Positions 48,981 through 60,899 of a DNA stretch of 64,000 nucleotides are shown one piece after another. The first letter of the stretch is position 1, and each line of letters starts with the position of its first letter. The notes under the pieces are model-generated. The model was not told the origin of the DNA. It searched no databases and was given only the letters and a program-made list of their open reading frames with translations. The stretch comes from Aquilaria yunnanensis (taxonomy: Eukaryota > Streptophyta > Magnoliopsida > Malvales > Thymelaeaceae). The DNA lies in assembly GCA_039654915.1 (NCBI GenBank), contig CM077593.1:117917413-117981412 (forward strand). Reading direction: 5' to 3'. The position numbers and the translations under genes were made by a program.

Positions 48981-49309
48981 TGCAAACCATGAGCTTGGCT
49001 GCGGACTTCTTCGACCAACCTGAGCTTAAATGAAAAATGGTTGTCGCTCATGATAGTTGTCCCACATGAGCAAGGGAAAGAAGGGAAGTCATTGAATGGG
49101 AAGAAAGAAAATTAAAAATCAGTTTTTAGGAGGGCCTAGAAGCTAGGTGAGTCTTTGGGTTTGATAGGAGAAGGAGCTGATCTAACATCATCGTCAGCTC
49201 AAATTTATAATGATCAAATGGAAACTTGGATTAAAGTAATGCATAGGATTTTGCACCTCCAGTACAGAGAAACAACCACGGTCGTTCTACGATTACTCGC
49301 TCATTTGCT

Positions 49310-50009
49310 AATGAAAAATAGCTAGCTGTCTCACCAAAGCAAGGCAAGAATCACACTGTGAGCAGGGGAACAACGACGGAAATAAGGGAAGGAGAACAAA
49401 GAACGAGAAACTACGAAACGAGACTAAAAAAAAACAAAAAAAACAATGGAAGAAAGCCAATGGGAATGGAATAATTAAGGAAATTAGCATCGATAGACAA
49501 CTGGAAGGGAGATAGTGAATTGGAGCTTGACGCTGTTAAACATATTATGATCGTTCATCATTTGACATATAATCCCACATGGGTTGGTTATTTTGCAACT
49601 AATCTATCTACAATAATGTAATACTACCTCCATCCCATAGTCTTTATACCATTTGACCTTTTTACATAGTTTAACTTGAATTTATTCATACTCGTATTTG
49701 TTAGAAAAAATTTTAAAAAAATATGTTTAGAAACTATATGTGTTGATTTACCCTTCTTCTGTGAAAGTTATTCATTTATATACTAAAATATTAAAAATAA
49801 AAAATTATTAATTAATTACTAACAAATAAATGGTTGAAAGAATATCGGAGGGAGGAACAGTTCCTATGAAAGCGTTGAGCTAATCTGAGGTATTAAAGTG
49901 GTTGGCAGTTTAGAAAGTGAGTAAGCAAGTGGGAATGGTCTTCATGATTTGAAATGACATGTGCGCACCCCTTCCCCTAAGGCCAAGGTCTCCATGAGTG
50001 TGTGGCTCA
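49310..50009. repeat. Recurrent accessory cassette, copy interrupted by two transposons (left part)
   Basis: Shares with 61000-61660 and 62940-63310 the order: 'gcaaggcaagaatcac..gagcagggga', 'agacaactgg', 'taatcccacatgggttggtta', 'attaaagtggttggcagttt', 'ggccaaggtctccatgagt' and 'gtggctca'. It continues after the hAT element at 53137. A mariner-type MITE sits inside it at about 49624-49855. Confidence 0.6.
49624..49855. mobile_element. Mariner-type MITE
   Basis: The left end CTACCTCCATCCCATAG (after TA) and inverted right end CTCCCTCCGATATTC mark this 'CTCCCTCCGTCCC' class element. The paralogous cassette at 63170-63200 lacks it, which supports insertion. Confidence 0.65.
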
Positions 50010-53000
50010 TAGAGGTGGGAACTGGGCCGGCCGGGCCTGGGCCTAGATCCTGAGGCCTGGGCACAGATCGGCTCTAGGCGGGGCGATCCCAAGGCGGGGC
50101 GGTCCCGGGGCGGGTTTCATTTTTTTTGTTAAAAAATATATATATATAAAATAGAACAATTATTAATTATATAAGTCATAAATATTTTTAAGAAAAAACA
50201 CCACCTCCGGTGTAAGTTTTATTAAGTTAAAAAGCCAAACGACACTTACAAATAATCGGAACGTGTCTTACATTTTGAAATGGCAAAAACGTTCCGAAAA
50301 TGATAAATAATAGAAACCTATGATCTGTGCTGAACAGGATAATCAGATCAAATACAAACTACATGTATGATTGAAAGAAAAAAATTCAACTCTCGGTATC
50401 GGATATTACCTCATCATCCGAACTCTTTTGGTCTTGATGCCGGAGTGCTGCGAGGCCCCAATCTCCGTTGCACACGCATACTTCTACCGCGTCGGGTGTC
50501 AATCTTGACCGTTTTTCTGTTATCACCCATTTTCCAGCACTAAACACTGCCTCAGATGAGACAGTCGATACTGGAACGGCAAGAATTTATTGTGCGATTA
50601 TCGACAAGATCGGAAATCTTGATCTCTTTTGTTTCCACCACTCCAAGATGTCGAGGTCGCTTGTCTCGAATGATGTGTTAAGATAGTCATCGACCTCAGC
50701 TAATCCTGATGTCATCGGTCGAGGTCGTTTGAGCATTTGGAGCGCCGGGTTGAATCTTGAGGAGATTGATCTCCTTAGAGGCTCAGTTTGAGAAGCTTCG
50801 GATCTTACCTTATCCGAATGCCGCTCACAATATAACTTGTATAAAGAATGCAAGTACTCGGAAGCAGAAGCAGACATAGCCAAAACATTTATATGAGACA
50901 TTTCTAAATAAGTATGAAAAATTCCTTCAAGCAGTGTTATTGTGCCCGTTAATTTTACATACGGGTCAAGTAAAGAAGCGACTAAAAAGATAGGTGAAAT
51001 GTTTGAGAAATATTGAAGCCACTTAGCCCGCATGGCTTCGACAGTCGGTTTTAACAACTCATCATTTTTAAATTGATGTAAAGCATATGTGATGTTCACT
51101 AAATGAAACAAAACTTGATGACTTGTTGGGTAGTAAACACCAGAGAAAAATTCAGTTGCCTCGTAGAAAAACTTAATCAATTCACCGGTTTTGGAACATT
51201 TCTCCCAAATTTCAGTCGTAAGAAATTCAGAACCCATTTGTAAATTCATGAAATGTGACAACAAATTTGCATACGGTAATGCATCTTGCAACATAAAAAA
51301 TGTGGAGTTCCAGCGGGTTGGGCAATCCAATTTAAACCGTTTCCAAGAAAATGGTTTTTGATTTTCAATACAAAAGCTTTTAAATTCACGAAAAATAGCA
51401 GGTCTGGACATCAAATATTTTAATGAGTTTCGAATAGGCAAAATCTCATTTTGGAAAACTTCTAAACCTTTTTGCACACAAATGTTTAAAATATGGCACA
51501 TGCATCTAACGTGAAAAAATGCACCGTTGAGCGGTGGTTTTAAGTTTTGACTCAAAAGGCGAGCAGCAACATCATTATTTGAAGCATTATCAAATGAAAT
51601 GCACAGAACTTTATCAGTACAAAAATAATCACATAAAGTTTCTAAGATACAATTAAATATTTGAAAACCAGTATGATCTGTTTCAATAACCTTAAATGAC
51701 AAAATTCATTTTTGCATTATCCAATCAGAATCAATCCAATGAGAAGTAACACAATAAAATGATTGACCTATAGGTGATGTCCACATATCAGAAGTAAATG
51801 CTACACAATGATCAAGAGCAGAAAAATATGCTTGCAAATCTGATTTTCCGGTTTCAAATTGTCTAAAGCTTTCTTTCCTAGTAGTTTTCCTAGATACTTT
51901 TCTAAATGCATGATTTAATTCTGATTTTATCCAAGATTCTAGGTGGACATCTTCAGTTTGTGAAAAAGGTTTTTCGGTAAGCATCATCCAATTTATCATA
52001 CCTTCTCTACAAGATTGATGGTTAAAACGAAATATACCTGGTCCGCCGGCGCCGGTTGTAGACCCAAGTTGTGTTTGTCCTCCAGAACTAGTCCCGGTAC
52101 TAGGGAGGACGTTAGCATGTTGATTTTCAAGATGCCTCTTCAGCATTCCAGTGCCGGAATTCTTTCTATGCACAAAATTTTTCCCGCAATGTTTGCATTT
52201 TCCGTACCTCGACTCCCCTTCGTTTATGAGCTCATAATGCTCCTAAACCCAAACAGTTAGTCTCGTGGATTTACCTTGTGCTTGAGTTCCCTCCACGCCG
52301 GGTTCATGACTTGTAGGCGTCGGTTCTGTTGACGAATTCCCAGACGCTATCGCATCCAACTTTTCCACTTTATCATCGGATAATTGATCGTCGAAACCCA
52401 AATCGTAATTCGTCATACGATTCCGGCATCATCGTCGTGAAACTCTTGAATTGAAATGCCTTTATCGGCGCGCCGAAATCGACTACGGAACAAGGCTCGG
52501 AGGCCGGTGTTGCGGGAAAATGAACTATCTGTTGACTTGCCCTTTCCTTTTGAAGCCATGACTCACATACTAATAGTAGTGATTAATGCAAAATCAAGAG
52601 AGGATTATGAAGATATTAGGGAGAGATTAGTAAGAAATTTGGAAGAAATTAAGAAAATAAGGAGAATGGTTGAGAGAATATAGTAGATGAAGAAGAGAGG
52701 TTGAGTGATTGTGTGAGGATTGAGTGAAAATGGCATTGGTATTTATAGGGGGAGGGGAAAAATTAGTTTGACCAAAAAGTCCTTGAAATTTAGTTGTTGG
52801 GAGGGGCAAAAATGAAATTTTGGGGGCTGAAATGGAGCAGAAAACCGTTGGAGGGCATGCTGTGTAATTAGCCATTTTTTTAAAAAAAAAGTTTTGCAGC
52901 AGGTTTACGTTATAGAGCCGTTGCGCGCAGGTCGGCGGGGTGGGGCGGGGCGGCAGGACGGTCCGGGCTGGCGGGTTCGTCTGGTCCGGGCCGGTCTTTT

Positions 53001-53136
53001 TTACATCCCCCTCCTCCTATTGGGCCCATATTTGGCCCATAAAATTGCGGGCCTCTTGCGGGGCGGGGCAGGGAGGGTTTGACCGCGGGGCGGTCCCGGT
53101 TCGGTCCGGGCCAACCCAGCCCACGTCCCACCTCTA
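50010..53136 (-). mobile_element. hAT transposon (copy 2), 3127 bp, with perfect target duplication
   Basis: The left end is TAGAGGTGGGAACTGGGC and the inverted right end TAGAGGTGGGACGTGGGC. An 8-bp duplication GTGGCTCA flanks the element (50002-50009 and 53137-53144). GC-rich subterminal regions (ggggcgg, ggtcc-ggg blocks) lie inside both ends. It contains a nearly full-length transposase gene on the minus strand. A paralogous uninterrupted site at about 61630-61660 shows the pre-insertion sequence. Confidence 0.93.
50386..52559 (-). pseudogene. hAT transposase, nearly full length but broken
   Basis: From an ATG at 52559: a basic N-terminus (MASKGKGKSTDSSF); a frame break at 52413-52416; an acidic segment; a TAG stop at 52243-52245 just before the BED zinc finger (CKHCGKNF...LKRHLENQH); the catalytic-domain start (AFTSDMWTSPIGQSFYCVTS); a TGA at 51706-51708; CPTRWNSTFFMLQD; a long helical region; a TAA at 50587-50589; and the dimerisation motif (ILAVPVSTVSSEAVFSAGKW), ending at TGA 50386-50388. 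Apart from these four breaks the frame is open, so decay is recent. At least one stop fits an arginine CGA to TGA change. It would be an autonomous-type source copy if unbroken. Confidence 0.9.
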
Positions 53137-53750
53137 GTGGCTCAAAACCTTAAAGACTTGTCAAATGAATTTGAGGCTTCGGAAAATCTGACTCCCCATG
53201 AATCATTAAGACTGCTCCACTCAGGTGCACATTTGACGACACTCCTCAAACACACAACCATCTTTTGGCTCTTGTGACATTTTTTTTAATTTTTTTTCAA
53301 AGTTTCCTAATTTATCTTGCAATTCCTTAACTACAGATTCCTAGAGAACTGTATATATTGTTCTACATAAAGGGCAAAGTACATGTCTCCCTTCTTGAAA
53401 AATCAACTCACCTTACACTTTACAAGGAATGAAGGAAAAAAAAAAAGAGAAGTGAAGGAATTTTTTCCTATTTAATGTAGTTTTATCTTGCAAGTGTGAA
53501 GTGGAAGAGGAAAACAATTCTGAATAGGTCAACTTAGAAGGCAACGGGCAACGGTGTCACTAATCTTAAATTTGTTCTTCAGATTTTACTAACACAACAT
53601 CCTCATTTAGAGCACCAGTCAAACTCCTTACTTAGTAATGAACGAGTTGAATCGAAACAGATGGTAATCAGAGGTGGATAGCTAGCGAGGCTATAATATT
53701 TTTGAACTGCAGGCAATTAAATATATTGTAGTGGGATCGATAGAACTCAA
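53137..53750. repeat. Recurrent accessory cassette (right part, after the hAT insertion)
   Basis: Continues the cassette: 'aaaaccttaaagacttgtcaa', 'aggtgcacatttgacgacac', 'tctcccttcttgaaaaatca', 'gaataggtcaacttagaagg', 'gtcactaatcttaaatttgt' and 'agagcaccagtcaaactcc'. Same order at 61645-62160. Confidence 0.6.
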
Positions 53751-54094
53751 CGATATTTTCTCAGTAGCTTATTTGCACATCATGGGAATGGAGAAAAATA
53801 AAAATAAAAATAAAAAAAGGTAAACAACAATGAAAAACCTAAAGGAAAACAAGTGAACAAAACCAACGCCCAGGAAACCAATAAACTATTCTGGGATACA
53901 ATTTTTTTTAACAGCAAGACAAATTTTAATAAAAAAGAAACAAGTATACACGGTCCAAAATTCCAGTTAGTAATTAATTGGATTTTTAGGAGCAAAAACA
54001 GGAAATTCAACCCCAGTCACAAGGAATGCAATTTTCGTCCCGGTTCCCCCCTGCTCCTAAAGGACTTCTAATTGTATTGGATTGAAAATATGTT
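53751..54094. other. Intergenic, no gene seen
   Basis: A-rich on the plus strand, without recognisable features. Confidence 0.35.
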
Positions 54095-55177
54095 TAGCTC
54101 TGGAACTTGCCAGACCTTGACACTTAATGTCTTCAACTTGCTCCTTGAACTTGCAAATACGGGACATATTAATCCTTTTGGCCCCATGTGCACATCATGT
54201 AACTTATCGCTGCTTGCTTTATCTAAAACCTCTTGACTTGCCCCATGCTCGCCCTTTTCTTGGCTCACCCCCTTTCTCATTGGAAACACAAACACATCAA
54301 CTCCCCTTTGTCTCTCCTTTAGCCCAAACTCATTCAAGCATTGCCCCTTCATTCTCTCATTCTCCACCCTCCTCCCTTCGAGGATGACCTATCCTCTCTC
54401 TCAAACTTTGATCATCCTTCCCTCTCCTTCCTTCCCCCCCCCCTCTGCCCCGTCCTCTAATCTTTCCTCACTTACATCCAATTCTTGCTTTGATCCCTTT
54501 TGCCTTTGGCTCTACAACACTTTCCTTTCCTCTGATCCTTACCTCTGCCTCGTTGTTCTATTTTTCGTTCCCCTCCAAGGCCTCCAACTACTAAATTGCT
54601 TTGTTCAAATCCCCTAAATCATCATTCCTCAAAACTTCCTTCACCAATATGAGCTCATTTGGCTTAGTAACACCCAATCTAAGCAATTACACCCATGGTT
54701 TGGTGTTGTTTGCCAAAGTTGTGCCCTTAATTGCAAGAAATAGAATTCATTGAGCTTCATGGAACTGTAGCTATTGAGTTTCTTCTTGCCTTTTTTTCCC
54801 CACTTGTTTTAATGGGTGACAATTTTTCAAAACAATGGATTAGTCTTGTCTTCTTGGATGGATTGAATTGCATCCTTTTGATGAGCTTGACTCCAATGCC
54901 CGCTAATTCATGAGAAGCAATGATAAGTTTCTCAATTTTGTGAATTGGAATTTAGTTATGTTTCTGTGTTTGTTTATTTTTTCTTGATTGGTTTCTTTCT
55001 GATCATGTCATTGGGTGACTAATTTGCTGCTTCCAATCTTTTAGTTCATGCACAACTCTATTCTTGTTTGCTATGTATAGAGATGAGACAAGAAATTTCC
55101 TAAATTTTGAAAGCTAAAAGTGGTAAGGATTAGGCACATAAGGTGTTTGTTTTGTGTATGGACAAAGGGGAGGGGGG

Positions 55178-55228
<51 letters not shown>

Positions 55229-55448
55229 GGGGTGATGTGTTAGTGTTGCTAACTAGGGGGAGGTGGGGCCAAGAGGGGGCCAAGCATGGGGCAAGTTGAC
55301 GGGTTTTAAATGGAGTAAGTAACTTTAAGTCACATGATGTGCACATGTGACAAAAAAGGTTAAAAATCATATGCTTGTAAGTTTAGGAGTGAACTCTGCT
55401 GAGTTTAGGTTAAGGGGGTAAAGTGTTCAAGTCTGACGAGTTCAATGT
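54095..55448. mobile_element. Long-TIR (MULE-like) element
   Basis: The left arm (about 54095-54280) and inverted right arm (about 55240-55448) share in order 'GAACT(T/C)G(C/T)CAGAC', 'tgtgcacatcatgt(a/g)actta', 'gacttgccccatgct' and further C-rich blocks. Arms are about 190 bp, diverged. The interior includes pyrimidine-rich sequence (54300-54560), a possible captured segment and a long GA microsatellite. No transposase, and target duplications not resolved. Confidence 0.6.
55181..55225. repeat. (GA)n microsatellite
   Basis: Uninterrupted AG dinucleotide run of about 45 bp, within the right arm of the long-TIR element. Confidence 0.95.
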
Positions 55449-56480
55449 AGGACTGATCATTCGGTTATTTTGGTTATAACCGAACCAAATTACTAAAATA
55501 ATACAATTTTTTGGTGTAGAAGCTGATAACCAAAATAACCAAATTGTATCCAAAATCAAAATAATTGAAACTGAAATGAAATTCAATTTTTTTTTCATTT
55601 TTATAATTGAACTAATTGACTTTTTCTCCCACACTAGAAACAATTGCCTTGTAGGTTAATTACCCTTTTTTTTTTTTTTAATTTGAAGCAACACTTGTGG
55701 GTTAATCGAAACTGAAATGAAATTCAGTTTTTTTTTTTGTAGAAACGACTTCCATCTCTAACTGGTTTCCCAGTGACGAAAAGAGAACGCATCAGGGACA
55801 AGATCGAGGGAGTTGCTGCTGATGAAGACGTTGATGAGCATAGGAGCATCAAGGAGTTGAGCTGGAGAAGACCGGCAGCTACTTCAAAAGCTAGCCGGCT
55901 AATACGTGGGCGTGCAGATAGGCTTCATTACGTCAACCGCAACGAATATCCATTCCTTTTTTCTGCTTTTCTCTTCAATCCGTTGTTTCCTTAATTTGTT
56001 TTTGCTTTATCCACACATGCTACAATTATATATTGCACATATAGATACATACTTTTGCAGTCTATTCCATTAACATGGTGAACGAAATGATGAACGATGA
56101 TTATTAGATGCATATGAAATATCCCTAGACCCTAGATCGGCAGAAGAAGAATCTAAATTGAAGGAAAGTAGTGACTAGTGGGGGCAAAACCAGAGGGAAA
56201 CCCAATAGATCGATGTGGGACGGGGGCATGAAGATGGGTTCTTTTGGGTTTCTTATTTTTTTTTCATATGGGCCGGCTACACCTCATAATTTAGGCCTGT
56301 TAAGTTTCTAAAAAATTGATTACTTCAATCATCAAAATTTTACTACACAAATCCCAAAACCGAACAGAAAACAGATTTAAAATTTTAGTTAAAATCAAAA
56401 TCGAACAAATAACCAAAATAACATAACTGAAAAAACCATACTGGTTAGGTTTTTTGGTTAAGACAGATTTTTTTTATTGA
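55449..56480. repeat. Possible non-autonomous element with inverted 'ccaaaataacc' arms
   Basis: Left blocks at 55455-55590 ('ggttattttggttataaccg', 'accaaaataaccaa') and right blocks at about 56360-56465 ('aaataaccaaaataacata', 'ttttggttaag') are partly inverted copies. The stretch between includes a GC-richer frame at 55773-55994 (KRERIRDKIEGVAADEDV) that is not recognised. The ends are unclear. Confidence 0.35.
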
Positions 56481-56552
56481 GAGCTAAAAATGGCATTACG
56501 CCTTGTAAATATGTCCCACATGAGTACTCTCTATTTTATTTTATTTTATTTC

Positions 56553-56568
56553 GGGGGGGGGGGGGGGG
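56553..56568 (+). repeat. Homopolymeric G run (16 nt)
   Basis: Sixteen consecutive G, the only such tract in the window, in AT-rich surroundings. It may be length-polymorphic or affected by assembly error. Confidence 0.9.
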
Positions 56569-57119
56569 TGAGATGGCTAGGTTGAAGGGAGTAGGGAATT
56601 GAAACTTGAATCTTTTAGCAACAATGAGGTTTTGATGATCCGCACATTGTTGCGGAGACTTAATTTGATAAGTTTTGTAATAAAATAAAATTTTATTATA
56701 AGTAATTAAAAAATTTTCACCCATAAATTCATATTAATCAACTAAAATTTTTTTTATTTTAATTTTGAGTTGGGTTTTCTTTATATTATATTTTTATCAT
56801 TAAAATAATTAGTTATGATCAAAATATAATACGAAAAAAAAATTGTGTGTGCTTTGAGTCTATACATATTTTCTTTGTTATTAAAAAATAATTTACTAAA
56901 ATTTTTCATCTCCTATTAATTCAAAATCTAATTTTTAATATCAATAAAAAAATTATCTAGAAAATTTTACTTTAAATTTAAGCAATTATTGACCAAATTA
57001 CTTTAGTAAACTATAGACCTTAAAGTAAATAATTTATACAGTAAAATTCAATCATCAATAATGAAAAAAATGACCGAAATATAAAACTGTATTTAACTTG
57101 TGTCAATCAATTAATGGTT
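56569..57119. other. AT-rich intergenic, no gene seen
   Basis: Very AT-rich; nothing recognisable. Confidence 0.4.
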
Positions 57120-58430
57120 TAACTATTAAATTAATAAAAATAGAAAGAAAAGAAAAAAAATGACTTAAGCCAAATCAACCATAACCATAGTCAAAAGTAG
57201 GCAAATTATAATGATTAAAGTTTCATTTTAGAAAACAATAATAAAGAAAGATAATAAAAAAAGTTTGGACCAAGATAAAAATTGAAAAAATTTTATATAT
57301 TAAAGGTTTAATAATTGATTTAATAAATTCAAAAAATGATTTAAAAAAAAATAAACAAATTATGGTGACTAATGTCTTACTTTAAAAGATAGGATATAAA
57401 AAACAACAAAAATAGTTTGGTGTCCAAGACAGCAAATGAAAAAAATCTAGTTCAATATTTATTAAATTTGGAGACCAAAATGGAATATGGACAGAACTTG
57501 GAGACTAACTTCAGAAAGAGTGAAAATTCAGAGATTGAAATCGAGTTTTAACTAAAACAAAACATGAAACAAATTAAAAATGGGGAATTGCAACACATGT
57601 TCTAAAAAGGGTGAGTGACTCATGAAAAGGGGATCAAATTGAAAAAAAGAGTTAATAGCATCCAAGAAAATGGATAAAAAAGACATTGTTAATGTACAAT
57701 GAAATTCACCATAGATTAATAGTACAAACAATGGTTTCTTCTATAAGTAAGGAAGGTATATGGAGACCGGTATAATAATACAAGTTATTGATGGGACAAT
57801 ATAAAAAGATAAGACATGCTTTGACATTAAAAAAAATTCAAGAATACATAATTGTAAATACACAGAATAGCTAAATGAAGATCTGTTTACATTAATCATT
57901 ATAATTTGCCTACTTTTAGCCTGGTTCTGGTTTTTTTTTATAAATACAACCCTAGTTTTTTTTTATAAATATAAAGAGAGAAATAATTGACTTAATAAAG
58001 ATAAAAAATGGTTTAATTAAAAAATAAATAAATTATGATCACCAATGTCTTACTTTAGAAGATAGTATATAACACAACAAAAAAAAAGTTTAGAGATCAA
58101 AAGAGCAAATAGAAGATCTAATTAAATAGTTATAAAATTTAGAGATTAAAATGTAACACGGATGTAACTCAAGGACTAAAATGAAAAACATAGAAAATTA
58201 GGGGTTGAAACTGTCTTTGTAGCAGAATAAACGTGGAACAGACTTAAAACCAAGAAAATTACAATATTGGCTCTCACAAAGATGAGTGCCTTGCTGAAAG
58301 AGGATCAAGTTAATAAAAGAGCAAATCGCATCTGAAAAAGAGCAAAAAAAACAAAACAAAAGCCCCCAAAAAAGATGATGTACTGTTTATCTACTGTAGA
58401 TGAACAATAAAATCCATTCATTCATTAGAC
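57120..58430. repeat. Diverged direct duplication of about 650 bp
   Basis: Blocks at 57330-57710 ('aaacaaattatgg', 'caatgtcttacttt-aa-agata', 'caacaaaa', 'gatcaaatt', 'aatagcatc') recur in the same order and orientation at 58020-58420. A-rich, no coding sequence. Confidence 0.5.
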
Positions 58431-60184
58431 ACATAGTATAATTATAAGTTGTAACCGCTTGGGCTAAGTTTTGATTATTTTTTACTCTATTTATGAAACA
58501 CAAATTTTTATTATGTGGTCATCTATTTGTATTTCCATTCGGAAGAAACAAAAACCAAGATGTTTTGATGGAGCCTAGCAACTAGCCACGGTGATTCTTG
58601 GGCCTTGTAGGAGCACGAGCTAAGGTCATATTCAAGGTGTTAAATATTATTACCGCTAGATATATCATACCTCAGATTTTTAAGATATACTACATGGTAT
58701 ACAGTGTTGCATATCATTATTATTTTCATAAAAAAATAAATATTAGAATATTAATTTAAGATGACATAAATTCAATAATTTTTTTTACACATTTTATGTG
58801 TATTCTAAGTTTGCTCATCATAATTTATTAAATATAAATAAAATATATATGATAGAAGATATTTTTTAATACAAAAATATATAAAAAAATGTTATATATA
58901 TAGAAAGAAAAATAAATAATGCTCAGAAAGAAACTAATTTATTGATATAAGAGAAAAAAATAATACTTTAATAATAATAATATATTTTCTAATATCACAT
59001 TGAGTTCCTAGGTAACTCAAAGTAATTATTAAATTTTTATGTTAACTAAGAAAAGTAACTAAAAAATAAAAATAAAAATTTATTTTATGATATGTGTGTT
59101 AATTATATTTCAATGTTTTATATATTTATATTATTTTGATGTAAAATGACAAAAAAAAAAAAATCTCACACATAGCTATGAAAAATAAAATATTACGGTG
59201 CACACTTTATGGTATACTTGATTTTTGAACAAAATATACACCAAAAGTGAGCGATATACAAAATATCATAAAATATCACGTATATCACTCAATAAAATGG
59301 TAAAATATGAAAATATTTATATCACAGTATTCCCCAATATATTACAGTATTTAATTCTATGGTCATACTACACTCCACCAAATATTACATTGGGGAGGAC
59401 TAACCTCATGATCGACTCAATGATCCCATCAAAGATTGGAGTTTATAAATTATTAAATAGAGCTGTGGTCGAAAGGATTTGTAGTGTGCTGGACAATTTT
59501 TCTGGGGAGACCTTTTTCCATTAGCTTTGTAATACTTTTTTAAATGGTCAATGGATTAACCTACAAGTGTTGCTTAAAAAAAAAAAAAAAAAAGAGCGAC
59601 GGTCGAGCCTGTGGGAATTTTCAATCATAATGAAGCAAGCTCGGTTCTTCGCTTCACTCTGTTTGCAAGACCAGATTTTACTCGTTCTTAATTGGCTTCA
59701 CATGAAAAAATTCTTCCCCATCATATGCAAGAAATAAATAATTCATTAGTTGTTGGATTTATAAAATTTATTAAATAATTTATAAGATTGCGACATAACC
59801 ATTTATTTTTTTCATAGTTTCTTGAAATATTCCTTTATTTAATTCCCAAGCCCTTAATCACCAATTCTAGGAAACTACGTGATTCCGCATAAAGGACATA
59901 ACAAAATGACTAGCCTTAGGTTTTGCAGTGATTAAAGAAACAAAAGAAACAAAGAAAACATACTAATTTTAATTTTCTATTCCCTCTATTTCAAAGCCAA
60001 ATATTTGGTCCTAAATTTCATCTTCAAATTGCACTCTCACAATCTAATTAACGTTGTAGATTAAAAAAAAAATTTCTATTCCAAATGAATCCTTGTTCGG
60101 CGGTTAAATAAAAATGTAGCATTTGGAAATTTCTCTCAATGGTTTGGTGGGATGAGAAGCTAAATTCATATACTCAATTCGTTT
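58431..60184. other. AT-rich intergenic with one cassette fragment
   Basis: A fragment of the recurrent cassette lies at about 59740-59900 ('ttgttggatttataaaattta', 'tagtttcttgaaatatt', 'aggaaactacg'). A 99-codon frame at 59225-59524 has no recognised family. Confidence 0.35.
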
Positions 60185-60505
60185 TAATTTTAGTTAATTG
60201 ACTAAAAAATGATTTACTTTTATTTTTACATCTTTGTTACTCAAAACTAATTTTAATTAAAAGTCAATATTATGTTGCTGCAATAATTAATTAAAAATAT
60301 AATTTTTATAATCGTACTGAATTTTTATGAATTTTTTTAGTTTCAAGCCTTAAAAAAAAATTCATAAAAATTTAATAATATCCTAAAAATTTATTTTCAA
60401 ATTGATTATTGCATCAACATAACATTGACTTTCAAAGGAAATTGATTTCAGATAAAAAAAATGTAAAAATAAAAAAAAAATAGTTGACTTTAACTAAAAT
60501 GAATT
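60185..60505. mobile_element. Palindromic AT-rich MITE, about 320 bp
   Basis: The two halves are inverted copies: 'agtcaatattatgttgctgcaa' block near 60263 against its inverse near 60405-60440, and 'tttttatgaattttttta' near 60325 against its inverse near 60352-60372. The whole could form one long hairpin. Relatives lie at 17465-17690 and 22195-22440. Confidence 0.65.
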
Positions 60506-60899
60506 GACCCTAAATCTCACAAATTGAGAGGTATAGTCTTATCATAAACTTATGATTAACAATTTATAATATATATAGCATGGTCGTAGGTCGACCATGT
60601 GGGATTCTTAACAAAGTAGAATTATCGCGAAACGTTAATTTCTAATTTCGTTCTTTGTTCACATTTTGTTTTCTTGAAAGCTTGATTTATTTCGTTTAGC
60701 TATTTATATTTGCCCCTCTCCCTTGCTAGAAAAATCAACTCTGTCTTTCATACCTTACAGCGATAAAGATTGAAGTTTAAACATATTCAATCAAAGGTTA
60801 AACACTGATGGTTTATATTTTCCTGCCTATTTTCCTTAACAAAAGAATATAAGTAATACATCCAAATTAGGCTAAAACATCATAACGGTCATCAAACTT

